A stretch of 64,000 bases of DNA from Cinnamomum chago (taxonomy: Eukaryota; Streptophyta; Magnoliopsida; Laurales; Lauraceae), in the NCBI GenBank assembly GCA_038049695.1, contig CP142451.1:70014001-70078000 (forward strand), read 5' to 3'. The position numbers and the translations under genes were made by a program. Each line of letters starts with the position of its first letter. Position 1 is the stretch's first letter. Of the stretch, positions 32,765-44,292 are shown one piece after another. Under the pieces are notes generated by a model that saw nothing but the letters and a program-made list of their open reading frames with translations, had not been told where the DNA came from and did not search any database.

Positions 32765-32960
32765 CAAACCATGGTCCCCTAACTCGCCACATACAGCTTG
32801 TTGGGGCACAAGACCAAAACCAAAAATCAAAACCCGACCCCCTAACTTGCCACATACAGCCTGTTAGGTCACAAGGTCAAAACCAAAACCAAAAACCTGA
32901 CCCCCTAACCTGCCACATACAGCTTGTTAGGTCACAAGGTCAAAATCAAAACCAAAAAAC
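32765..32960 (+). repeat. Tandem repeat of about 50 bp (GCCACATACAGCTTGTTAGG)
   Basis: Three clear copies plus remnants of a unit containing CCCCTAACTTGCCACATACAGC followed by a GTCACAAGGTC block. The same array, inverted, is at 61740-61945 in the second element. Confidence 0.9.
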
Positions 32961-33167
32961 CAAAACCAAATCCAAATCCAAATGTCATTCTCAAAATCTT
33001 GCCTTAAGATGGTACGTGATCCCTCTCACTACCATAAAATCCCCTGGAAGCTCAAAAGGCTACTCCATATAAAAAAAATGCTCAAAGACTCTTGGTCAAG
33101 TCAGAAGTTCTTCTTCAAGATTCTCTTCGAGGCACATCGACAGCAAAAGCTATATCATCGCTGTACC

Positions 33168-33180
33168 TCGAGGGGGCATT
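33168..33180 (+). other. Polypurine tract before the 3' LTR
   Basis: CTCGAGGGGGCATT lies directly before the LTR start TGTTGACACC. The second element has the same sequence, inverted, at its LTR border (60036 onward), identifying it as the plus-strand primer site. Confidence 0.85.
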
Positions 33181-35756
33181 TGTTGACACCAAAAATGTCA
33201 CTTTGCCTCTTCACACCAAAAGCTACACGGAGCCGCATCCTACCAAAAATAGGCAGGCGCTACTTCAAGCATCAGATCTTGTCAGAATCAAACAAAAACT
33301 GCAAGGTCACTCAAAATAACCAAAAGAGAGGTACACATGAAGTTTCGGGCCATTTCGATATCATTTGGCCTAACTTCACTTCTCCAACAGCTAAGCAGCA
33401 GCTCCCGGCAACGGAGCACCCCGGGGCCATGGCACCCAATTCGGAGCTTGTGGATCATCTCAAAATGACTCCATTAAGCTCCCCATCAAATTTCAGGTCA
33501 ATCGGACATCGTTTGACCGAAAGTCAAAGCTCGGCATTTCCCTCGCGGTGAAATAAAGGCGAGCATTTGCATGACCCCAAACGGATTCAAAACTCAAGCA
33601 AAAGCCTATGGTTGGTCTTAACTACTGATGAGGGAGTCACACGTCGAATTTCAGGTCAATCGGACATCGTTTGACCGAAAGTCAAAGCTCGGCATTTCCC
33701 TCGCGGTGAAATCAAAGGCAAGCATTTGCATGACTCCAAACGGCTTCAAAACTCAAACGAAAGCCTATGGTTGGTCTTAACTACTGATGAGGGAGTCACA
33801 CGTCGAATTTCAGGTCAATCGGACATCGTTTGACCGAAAGTCAAAGCTCGGCATTTCCCTCGCGGTGAAATCAAAGGCAAGCATTTGCATGACCCCAAAT
33901 GGCTTCAAAACTCAAACAAAAGCCCATGGTTGGTCTTATTTAATGCTCAAGAAGCTTCACCTCAAATTTCAGGTCATTCCGACATCGTTTGATACTGTTT
34001 CAGCTACTGGCGGAAAATCAACAGTTCTGCGTTCGGCTTTTCCCGGAAAATCAGAAACTTTGCAAACCAATTTGCAAGGATTCTCATCAGGTTTTTCAGA
34101 GGGAAATCAAACCAAATAATGTGGAGAAATGTGAGAGAAAACAAGCAAAAAAAACGGAAGCGAAAAACGACGAAAAACGGCAAAAAACGGGCCCCGGGAA
34201 GGAATTTTTCCCCCAGGGTCGCAGACCCCCGCGACCCTGGGAGGTCCGGGGCGCCGATTTCGCCCCGGGACCCCCGTTTCGTCCGTTTTCGCGAGACGAG
34301 TTGTTCTGTCCCTGTGATTTTTCCAGATTCAGGCTTTTGAAGCTCCAAATTCACTGATATTCATCAAGATCACAGGACTCCTTTCCAGAACTTCAAAAAC
34401 TTCGTTGATTGCCAACCGAACAACCAAAACAAAGCACTTTTTGCCCGCCCGATCGTGAAATCAACTGGACAGATGCTGCCGGCCCGCTGGTATCAACCAA
34501 TGCCTGAAACTACATGATCATCTGATGTTGATTTACATAAGGATCCATCAACGATCATCGTAAAAGGAATTCCAAAAGACGCAACATGGCCCGCGACTCT
34601 TCAGCTACCGAGGCGGCCACTTAATGCTATCAATTGGCCCGTTTATGGCAAGTTAATGCGGTCATTAACCCATTATCTTGGACGGCCCAATCAGAAGCCT
34701 CTGTTCAAGAGTTACAAGTCCAAGCAATCATGGCATTCAAGCCATGAAACTCCTAACATAATGGAGATTAAAGGCGATTAAATGCCCATGACTCTCCTCC
34801 GGCCAATGAAATCCAAGGGTCAGGAGTTACAAAACAAAAAGCAATTAAACTCGTAACTCCTCCCTTAATGAGCTTTATTACCATAAAGGCTCATAAATCA
34901 CTCCTAAAGGCTACCTAAAGGCCTATAAATAGGAGTCCCCTCCAAGCATTTCAAATGGGGACACACACAGAAGGATCCGGAAAAATCGCCAGAAAATCAT
35001 TCAAAAATCCTCGGAGAAATCTCTACAACCCTGCTCCTTCAAGAAAACTCTGTTGCGACAAGTACTACAAGGTGATTGAAGCCCCTTGGGGGGCCACCCC
35101 CCCTCAAAGGCCACCTATCCTTCTATCCAACATGGCTAGATGCGGCTTTTCAGCCCGTCTACTCAGCTTTTTACCGGATATAGGACCTTATCTTGGTCCT
35201 TATCCTCTAAAAATCTGAGGTTGGAGCCAAGCCAAGAAATCAAGCACTATGTTCTCATCTGAAGGACGATGCCGGAGCCCATACATGACTCGCGACCGTC
35301 GATCTGAACGAGCCCTCCCACAATCGCATGAGAAGTTAGATTCCTTTTTCTTGCTTGTCTATTGTAGATTGTATTTTTTTTAAGAGACAAAAAAATTCAC
35401 AATTCTTGTCTTTTACTTTTGATAAGATTTGTAAATCACCTTTTACGGCAAAATCGCCTTCAACGGCACCAAATCGCCTTCTACGGCACAAAAACGCCTT
35501 TCACGGCATTCAAACAAAACTGTCTCTTTTATTAAAATATGTATGCAATGGAAAACTAGAAAAAAGTTTCATTTCCCTTTTTACTTGTGAAGGTGGATCT
35601 CCGGATCACTATTTCTAAATTCCAAGTATAAAAGAGAAATTGGCATACCCGTACAAAAAAAAACTGATGCCCGCTTTTCCTTTCTTTCCCTCCACCGTAC
35701 CCCGTCAGCCCCGGGGCGGAGGCAGTTTTGGAAAAAGAGAAAAGCCGGGTCCATCA
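33181..35756 (+). repeat. 3' LTR of the Tat element
   Basis: Starts TGTTGACACC, ends GGGTCCATCA. It is nearly the same as the 5' LTR, with scattered point differences and a 38-bp deletion in the GC-rich block near 34222. The TATA box is at 34924-34931 and four CGCCTTnnACGGCA repeats lie near 35447-35518. Confidence 0.95.
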
Positions 35757-36178
35757 ACAACTATCACTTCATGTCAGGCAATTCATTTCGAGGCTAGCAA
35801 TTAATACAAGTACAATTTCAATGCTTTCGGGAATAATAAATCATGTAGTATAAATCTCGGGAACAGTGAAATACAATAAACAATTGAAATTTCGGGTAAA
35901 GTATCGGGTTCAAGATTTATTTGAAGTGAATAGGGATCTCGTATGTCAATCTAATAACAATTTGGTACTCTTTGAGTTTGGAGACATTCCGGGCTCCTTA
36001 TACACTTTGAATTTTCAAAACTTCAAATGAAATCTTCGTAATGTGGTTTCTTTCTCAAATGGCCTCATACAATGCTTAGTAAATCTCCCCGACATAGAGG
36101 GGTTCTCAATGAATAGTCCCAAAACATTTAAACAACTCATCACTATCCCAAACATAGCCTTTGACAGACAAAACTCAT

Positions 36179-36440
36179 CGCTCGAGTGAACCAGAGAGTT
36201 TGCTCGAGCGAGGAGCTCTTTGGAATGGTTGTCTAGGTGGGTCCGCTCGAGTGAAGTTGAGGTCACTCGAGCGAACTCATCCAGTAGGTGGTTGGCTCGA
36301 GCGAAGTATTGGTTCGCTCGAACTAACCACTCTCTGGGACGAGTTTTGGGAGGTTCGCTCGAGCAACCAAGGGTCCGCTCGAGCGAACTGCCTACTGGAA
36401 TGCTCCGAACCCTTTTCTGGACACTTCGTTTGAGCGAACT
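36179..36440. repeat. Cluster of CTCGAG-centred palindromes in the solo LTR
   Basis: Eight or nine copies of GCTCGAGCGAA and near variants (GCTCGAGTGAA, ACTCGAGCGAA, GTTTGAGCGAA), in both orientations, within about 260 bases of the Del/Tekay-like LTR. On the LTR's own strand it lies downstream of the CT-rich leader-like region, so it is probably transcribed. Confidence 0.85.
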
Positions 36441-37769
36441 ATCCAAAAACTGATTCCGGGGCAGTTCAGCTCCTCTCTATCTCTTCCTTCTACAACCTCT
36501 TTCTAGCATCTTTTATACATCCAGTGAGGAGTCCAAAACTTCATTCAAACAACATTAACTCTCTTACAATATCCCTTCCATTCTCCTCCATCAACATCAC
36601 ATCCAATACAAAGAAAGAAGGAATGAAACCATTTCACGTAAGAGTGCATTTGGGACAAAACAAGAGGAAATTAAATGTTATGAACCAACACATCTCTATG
36701 ACCATAAATGCACTAACAAGGCTCTTCATGAGCATTTATTTCAAAGCAATGCAATAAATAGGCATGAGTGGAAAATACCAAAACCATTGAAAGCTTATAA
36801 AAATCAAGTCATCCACTTGCCTTGGTCTCTAATAAGCAAATCAAGCTCTAAAAAGCCCTCCAAGTCAATGGTCCAAGCTACAAGCAAAAACCCCAAAATA
36901 AAACCCTAAAAGAGTCAAAACATAGCATGGGGAGAAAGAAGCTTCAATAATAGGGATGGAGATTCCCTTAGGCTAAGAGAACACAGATCTAGAAGAAGGG
37001 AATGATTACTTACTTATAAGGTCCTCTAATGGCAAGAGTAAGCTCAATGAAGATCTTGGAATGGGAGGTTTTCTCCACAAAAGCTATTAAGAGAAAGTTC
37101 TCAAGGAATTGAAGAAGATGATGGCCTCAAATCTCCTATTGGTGCAAGTTTGGGAGTGGATTGAGGATGGAGAAGCAAGAAGAAGAAAAAAAAGGGAAAT
37201 CCTAGCTTTGAGAAGTTGTAGTTTGCTAGAAAAGGGAAATGAGGAAGAAGAGTTCTCTTACAAGTAAATGGGGAGTGGGCTCCACTACTAATAATCTAAT
37301 TGGGCTGAAATCATGGCTTTCGGGGCTTCTAATGAATTCGATGAAGAAGAGAAAAGTGATCGTTGAAATATCTAGTTTTCAAAAAGTATATGTTTCGCGA
37401 GTTTCGGGGATATCAAGTTTTGGGTACAGGTTTAGTGTAAAAAAGATTGTTTTGCCCTCAAGGCTATGAAATCAGGTTTCAGGGTTTCGAACGGGTACGG
37501 GATCAACATAAAAGTCGTCGGGATTAACAATACAAATAAAATGGGGTTAAAACAATGAATACAAGAATCTCCGATAAATCCCCAAGCACATGCAAGGTCA
37601 TAAAAAGGAACCCCCAAAGGGCCCCACTAATTACTAAGCAATCAAAATTCCCAGAAACTATATCAAAATCTATTATATTCCCAACTTAACCAAAATCCAC
37701 TAAACACGCTTAAAACTAAAACACAACCTAATTAATGTCAATCGAGGTCATTCGGGACGAGGTCTTACA

Positions 37770-38880
37770 ACAAGCGAGCCAATCTAAATATGATTGGGTT
37801 CTACACTCTCACATCGTAGCTTCAAGTTGTTTACATATCTTTTTTTTTTATTTTACAACTCCCATATTTGGCTTAGGAGATCAAATGTCAAATATGAAAA
37901 AACACAAAGGGTGTAGAAAATAACAAATTGTGGGGTACTGTCGGCCATTGTATGGCTTGGCCAGAGTATGATGCGTGCAGATAAGCAAGTTGGACGACTG
38001 TTGGTAGCTGGGCTTCTGCCTTCTTCTTTCTTCTTCTGATGTTAATGGAAAACATCTCAGCAAGCTTTTCTAAGGGTTGTTAAACTGAGAGTGTGAGGGT
38101 AGATGTGTTTTGATGTCCTTTAGGCAATATTTGTAGCCTATAACTCATTTTTCTGAGGATACCAAATGCGAATTCAGGGGGAGTTATTGGGGTTTTTTGT
38201 GCTAATGGAGAGAATGTTATGCCGCTCCAAGACCGTTGTATCATAAGTCACAATAATGAACACAACGAAGTCAAGGATCTCATCCCTCCTTAAGTAAAGA
38301 AGGCAAAGAAAGCCCTGGAAGATTATGAAGTTTTGATGTATCATGGCTTTAACATGATTCTAGGTACTGTTTTCTAAATCCTTTGGTTATATTCATAGAG
38401 TTAAGTACCTAGTGTTTCAGGTTGAAGGTGATGAAGGAACTTTGACAGAGTTTCACCTTTCTTTTGAATCCTCCAGCAGTTATTGGAACTGTTAGAAGTG
38501 GAGGAAGTGGAGAAAGTGGAATGGGCATCAAAATCGTGCACTGTCACATACCGCCGACTGTTATGGAGCCAATGCTTGGTGGTTTGAATTAGTCGGCGCA
38601 ATTGGTAGTGTGTGAAACTGCCTCAATATGTGAAAAGTGTTTTGACAACGGCCAGCTAACGGTTTAAACTAGTCATTGCTGGCAGTCAAGGCCATTGTGC
38701 CCTACTGTCCCAAGCCTCTGCATTCTATCTGCATTGGTCCCGTGCCAGTTCATATCAATCTCTGATGGACTCGAGCCCATCTCGTGGTAGTCTAAGCCAC
38801 CACAACTCAGCCAATTTGAGGCAATTTCACCATCTTGATCCCTGATGATTGGTCCATATTAGTACCTGACCAGTCCTAAA
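37770..38880. other. Unclassified sequence with a possible two-exon gene remnant
   Basis: Plus strand 38205-38363 reads as an open stretch with one TAA (VMPLQDRCIISHNNEHNEVK, then VKKAKKALEDYEVLMYHGFN) ending at ATTCTAG|GTACTG. A 57-base possible intron ends in GTGTTTCAG at about 38420, followed by a short open segment (VEGDEGTLTEFHLSFESS) that soon meets a stop. I do not recognise the protein. The rest shows nothing. Confidence 0.35.
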
Positions 38881-40270
38881 ACAGGGTTTCAAATATAATT
38901 TATTCTCCGCTATTATCTCTACTTGAAAAAGCAAAGATGTTAACCGAGTATCATATCCACTGGGACAAAAAGGCTAAGTTGTGTTGTTTCCTAAATTCCT
39001 AAACTAATCCTAGTAAAAGACAAAGTTCTGATTATTAAACTAATCCTAATAGAAAGCGAAGTATTGGTTTGATGGGTTTTGATTTCTAAATTAACAAATT
39101 AAAGACAATGTTGATTCAATCAGAGAAAAGATCTAAGGGTACGAATCCACTCTAACCTCACACAATGACAAGTATAGACCAAGGGTTTCACTATCAACGC
39201 TATACAGACTCATCCTGGTTACAAACCTTTAGAGTAAACAAATAAAGGATGTGGATGTCAATCGGGGCATAACCTATCTCTATGGCATAGATTATCCTAG
39301 ATCTAACAAACACATTTATTCAAGCATATTATATGACTTAGTATTCAAATCTACAAGATTAAAATACCAAAGAGAGAGATATTACATTAATAAAATCCAA
39401 TCAATGGATTAACATCTTGTCATATAACCAAAAGCGTTTAAGATAAAACCCTAAACCTATACATCACCATAAACAAGAGATTAGGGCTTCATCGCAACCC
39501 AAAGATAAGGATTTAGTTACGCATGGAAGACGATTGGCGAAGAATCTCTGATGAAATCTCCATTGACGCGCTTCCAAAAGCTCCAAAACCTTCCTCCAGA
39601 CCTTCTCCCAAGATGTGTATCTGTCTAAAAACGAGTTTGGGCCTTTATTTATAGGTTTTGGGATGAAAAACCTCGTCAAAACGTGCATAAGGTGGACTCT
39701 TAGACGATCCGGGCGTCCGGACGCCAGCTTCCGGGCGTCCAGACGCCTAGAGGCAGTGGCTTCCGGGTACTGGTCATCATAGCGAACTTTCCGAGCTCAT
39801 ATCTCCCTCGATATAGCTCTGATTTATACAATCTTAGACTCCACGGATATCTACTCGAAAAGAGCTTTCCAACAGTACATAGATTATACTAATCCGACAC
39901 TCGAGTTGAAATTCATGACCATTTCAAGTTGTTGCCCTTGAAAATTCCGAGAATAATGGTGCAATTAAAAGAACTTTCATGTTGGCATGCTATGGGGTGA
40001 GTGGGACCCATGTTGGACGTCCAAGGCATGTTTGGACTCTTGCTTTGCTTTCTTATTTGAGTCTCTTCCCATATTTGGCGTGCTTTCTTACTTGCAACTC
40101 CGGTTTGTCATGCTTTGTGAGATTTCTTCCATTTTAGCTCTGAATTTCGCTCCTTGCATCTGTAATACCTATAAACAATAAAATAACATAATTAAGCTAA
40201 TTAATCTCTTTCGACGGTATAACCAAGTCCTCATTAAGGGGCCTAAAATGTATCTTTTAGGCTCTCATCA
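38881..40270. mobile_element. R-family LTR-like repeat, copy 2
   Basis: Contains the GTTAACCGAGTATCATATCC opening common near ends of plant LTR elements, and the block at 39798-40040 shared with copy 1 (TCATATCTCCCTCGATATAG, CTCCACGGATATCTACTCGA). It ends ...GGCTCTCATCA at 40270. Two copies of a GGGCGTCC(G/A)GACGCC palindrome lie at 39709-39750. No coding region. The left border is approximate. Confidence 0.5.
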
Positions 40271-41273
40271 GTACCGAATATCGATCGGCACTAAGCTGTT
40301 GTTTGAAATTTAAAACTTTTTTTTCACTGTAATAAACAGCAGTTCTAGCCTTTTAGCCTTTAACATCAGCTAACCATACAAGGGAGTGCCCAAATTACTG
40401 CAATCCACTCCATTGATCAGGTGATTTCACTCCATTCAATTATCTTGCCCATACAATGGACCTTTCTTTCACATTAAGTGCGAAACATTTACTAAATGTA
40501 TCCATTCTGAAAAAGATCTCATCTGCACTAGAACGCAAAATACGCCGACCCTAAAACCGTGCCCCTTTAATTCCATCATCATCTACACTATCCATTCTCA
40601 TGCATATCTTCTTTGAGGTGGGCCTGCATCGATCATCTCATAACCTTTTCATCTTGGTGACTAGGACTATAGACATTCGACACTCGACAGTATCAAAAAC
40701 CCTAGAATCCGAATGAAATGCGAATCCAAGGAGTGGAAAACTAACATTTAAAAAAGAGCAGTAGCAATAAAACTAAACAGTTGGTAGGTTTTTAGATTCA
40801 TTTGTTCGTTTGCTTCTATTACCTATCTTCTGTAGCTTTACAGGAGTAACGAGGCATTCAAAATTCAAACTCAACAGTTTGCAAAACCCCAGAATCTAAA
40901 CTACATGTAAATGTCAATCCAAACAATGGATAACTAATGTTTATAAACAAAACCTAGAGATAAGAAAAGAGAGATTTTTTTTCCACCTTTCCGAAGATGA
41001 TATCAATGTTGGAAATAGGTGGGCCTCGTGGATAGATTTCAAAAACTTTTGACCCACTTGATGCAGAGATCAATTATCCATAAGGCTTCAAACTCAATTC
41101 AAGATCCAATCCTTAAACTCATCAACCATGATCGGTAGAAAAACTATCTTTAAGATAGAAAATAGCATTACTATGCATCCACAATAAATCTACAACAAAC
41201 AAAAAGTAGGTTTTACCTTGGGAGCTCGGTAGTGCTCTAATGGAGAAACTGATAACTTATCGGATGAAAAACT
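40271..41273. other. Unclassified AT-rich sequence
   Basis: No coding signal. A weak internal duplication is visible (CCCTAGAATCCGAATGAAATG near 40690 against CCCCAGAATCTAAACTACATG near 40890). Nothing else recognised. Confidence 0.35.
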
Positions 41274-43812
41274 TGATGGACCCGATTTTTTCTCTCCTCT
41301 CCTCTCTCATCCGTCCCCGGGGTCGCCGAGAGGATCCGAAATGGAGGGAGGAAAGGGGAATAAAAAAAGGGGATATATATTTTGTACGGGTATGCCAGAT
41401 TTTCTATTCTACTTGGAATTTAGAAGTGGTGATACGGAGATCCACCTTCGCAAGTAGAAAGGAAATCAACCTTTTTTCTAACTTTCCATTGCAAACATAT
41501 TTATGAAAAGAGACAGTTTTTTTTAATGCCGTGAGAGGCGATTTTGTTTGCCGTGAGAGGCGATTTTGTGCCGTAGGAGGCGGTTTGTGCCGTGAAAGGC
41601 GATTTTGGTGCCGTGAAAGGCAATTTACAAATCTCATCAAAATGAAAGACAAGAATTGTGATTTTTTGTCTCTTAAAGAAAATACAAAGTACAATAGAAA
41701 AGTAAGAAAGGAAATCTGACTTCTCAGGAGATTGTGAGGACCAGTTCAGATCGACGGTCACAAGTCATGTATGGACTTCGCCATCGTCCTTCAGAAGAGA
41801 ACGCTTGATGCTTTTGATTCTTTGGCTTGGCTTGGACTTCGATTTTTTAGAGGATAAGGACCAAGGGAGGGTCCTATACCCAATGAAAGAAACGAAGAGA
41901 CGAGTTGAAGAGCCACGTTTTGGATAGGAGAAGAGAAGGCTTTTTCTTGGGGGGGTGCCCCCCAAGAGACTTCAATCACCTTTGAGTGTTTGCTGCGGCA
42001 GAGTTTCTTCAGAGTAGCGAAGCTTCTGGATCTTGAGTTCGAAATTCCGGGATTTCGTTGTGTTTTCTTCTTGGAGTCACCCCCTTTATAGGCATTTGGT
42101 AGCCTTTAGGTGACTTTATGGGCTTTAATGCATTGAAACCACATAATGGGAGGAGTTACAAGTTTTAATTTCTTTATTTTGTAACTCCTTTCTCTTGGCT
42201 TCTGATTGGCCGGTGGAGATAATGGGCATTTAATCGTCTTCAATCTCCATGATGAGGGGAGTTTCATGACTTTAATGTCATGATGACTTGGATTTGTAAC
42301 TCCCATTTCCTTGCTTCTGATTGGGTCATCCAAAATAATGAGTTAATGACTGCATTTATTTGGGTCAATTAACATCATTAAGTGGTCGTCGAGGAGTTGA
42401 AGAGTCGCAAGTCGTACCGCATCTTTTGGAATTCTTCTTGCGATGATCGACGATGGATCTTCATGTTGATCGATGTCAGATGATCACACAACTTCAAGCA
42501 TTGGTTGATATCAGTGGGCCGGTGACATCTATCTTGTCGATTTCTCGATTGGTTGGACAGAAAGTGCACTTTCTTAGTCGGCCAGTTGGCGATCTTTGAG
42601 CGATCGATGACGATTTCATGCTCTTGACGGGGGATCCGAGATATTGACGAAGATCAGTCGATCCCCGAGCATCAAAAATCAGATTTCCAAGAAATTACAG
42701 GGGCTGGAACCTCCGAAACGCGAAAAAGGACGGAAAATGGGCCTTTCGGTGGAAATCCGGCGACCCGGATTTCCTAGGTCGCCGGCGACCATGGGGGGAT
42801 TTTCCCCTTTGGTCGCCGTTTCGTCGGCCGTTTTTCGAGTTTTTTTGTTTCTTTTTTCTCCTGTATTTTTCTTGATATTTTTCCTCATTTTTTGGCTTGA
42901 TTCTCCTGAAGAAAACCCGACAAGAAATCGCGCAAAACCGAGGCACAAAGTTTCCTATTTTTAGGAAAAGCCGAAGACTTTGTCGCGCAAAGTTGCCGAT
43001 TTTTGTCAAGAGTTGAAACTAGGTCAAACGATGTCGGAATGACCTAAAATTTGAGGTGGAGCCTCCCGAGCAGTAGATAGAACCAACCATGGGCTTTTGT
43101 TTGTGTTTTGAAGCCGTTTGGGGTCCCTTCGCTGCTAGGCTTGATTTTGCCGCAAAGAAGATGTCGCACTTTGATGTGCGGTCAACCGATGTCCGATTGA
43201 CCTAAAATTTGACAGGGAGCCTATTGGAGTCATTTTGAGATGATCCATTAGCTCCGATTTGGATGTCGTGGTCCCGGGGTGCTCCGCCGCTGGTAGCCTT
43301 GATCTTCTTTCGGAGCGTCAAAGTTGGGTCAAACGTTGTCGGAATGACCTGAAATTTGATGTGCAGCCCTTTTGAAGCATGTTGAAGCCGCTCATGTGCT
43401 CCGTTTGATGAATAATGGTCCTGGTGGTTCTCGTCGCCGAGAAGCTTGATTTTCTTTTGGAGCGTCAAAGTCGGGTCAAACGTTGTCGGAATGACCTGAA
43501 ATTTGATGTTGAGCCTTTTGGAGGTATTTTGAGATCATCCGTAGGCTCTGATCAAAGTTTTGATGCCTTCGACTCCGTCGCCGCCAAGAGCACCAGTTCA
43601 GCTGCCGGAGGAGTGAAGTTAGGCCAAATGATGTCGGAATGGCCCGAAACTTCATGTGAACTCCTCTTTTGGCTATCTTGAAGGATCTATCAGTTTTCAA
43701 GTGATTCTAACAAGATCCACATCTTGAAGCAGCATTGCCCGTTTACAGTAGGAAGCGGCTTCATGTAGCTTCTTGATGTTGAAGAGGCAAAGTGACATTT
43801 TTGGTGTCAACA
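41274..43812 (-). mobile_element. Solo LTR of the Tat family
   Basis: On the minus strand it starts TGTTGACACCAAAAATGTCA at 43812 and ends ...ATCGGGTCCATCA at 41274. It is flanked by a perfect 5-bp duplication AAACT (41269-41273 and 43813-43817) with no internal sequence, so this is a solo LTR left by LTR-LTR recombination. It keeps the TATA region (42084-42090) and the short CGCC...GGCA repeats (about 41530-41630). It is considerably diverged from the LTRs at 12047 and 33181. Confidence 0.95.
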
Positions 43813-44292
43813 AAACTCTTTCTTTCTTAACAAATTAGAATCTCCAAGACCCAATCATCTTCCACGCTATGTCCCTTATCAAATCTCTTTTCTCAAGGAG
43901 ATGGGTGAGATATCCAAGAGAAACCAACTAGAAACTCTAAAGGAATCCGTAAGGGAACTAGAAGAGGGAGAAGAGGAGGACGTGCAACACTTGCACAAAA
44001 TAGGGTTGGGCGTGCAACTCCTTGGAATTGGGGTAGGTTGGACGTCCAGCCCTTATCATATTTATAGTATGAACAACCTCCTCCTTTTCCAATCAAAATA
44101 GAAGTCTTACTTCTATTAAGAATTAGTAACTTCCTTCTTTCTAATTATTATTAGAAGTCTCACTTCCATTAACAATTAGTAACTTACTATTACCACTATT
44201 AGAAGTCTCATTTCAAATAGAAATAGTAGCTTTCTAATTCCTTTCCTTTTAGAGTTCAACTAGAATTAGTAACCATCTAACAATTGGACTAG
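43813..44292. other. Unclassified sequence between two LTRs
   Basis: Contains GTTGGACGTCCAGCCC (a GGACGTCC palindrome) near 44038 and an AT-rich array of AGAAGTCTTACTTCTATTAA-type repeats at about 44100-44280. No coding region. Confidence 0.4.

Larger units (their letters stand above)
12047..35756 (+). mobile_element. Complete Tat-lineage Ty3/gypsy LTR retrotransposon (23.7 kb) with antisense gene
   Basis: Direct LTRs of 2614 and 2576 bp begin TGTTGACACC and end GGGTCCATCA. Order: 5' LTR, primer-binding-site-like sequence, repeat-rich leader, gag, protease, reverse transcriptase, RNase H, second RNase H, integrase, two minisatellites, an antisense multi-exon gene, polypurine tract, 3' LTR. 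The second RNase H and the antisense additional gene are hallmarks of the Tat lineage. Flanks AAAAC (12042-12046) and ACAAC (35757-35761) look like a target duplication with one mismatch. Coding capacity is lost through four in-frame stops and a MITE in gag. It lies inside the solo LTR 10931-37769. Confidence 0.9.
10931..37769 (-). mobile_element. Solo LTR of a Del/Tekay-like Ty3/gypsy element, split by the Tat element
   Basis: On the minus strand it begins TGTAAGACCTCGTCCCG at 37769 and ends ...GGTCGCGACA at 10931. After removal of the nested element (12047-35756) about 3.1 kb of LTR remains. Flanking 5-mers are ACATG (10926-10930) and ACAAG (37770-37774), a target duplication with one mismatch. 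Its opening resembles the LTR at 53893 (TGTAACATCCC..., TTAATTGGGTG...TTTAG), which belongs to an element with a chromodomain integrase. It contains a CT-rich transcribed-leader-like stretch (about 37000-37240) and a cluster of CTCGAG palindromes. No internal region remains, so it is best read as a solo LTR. Confidence 0.7.
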
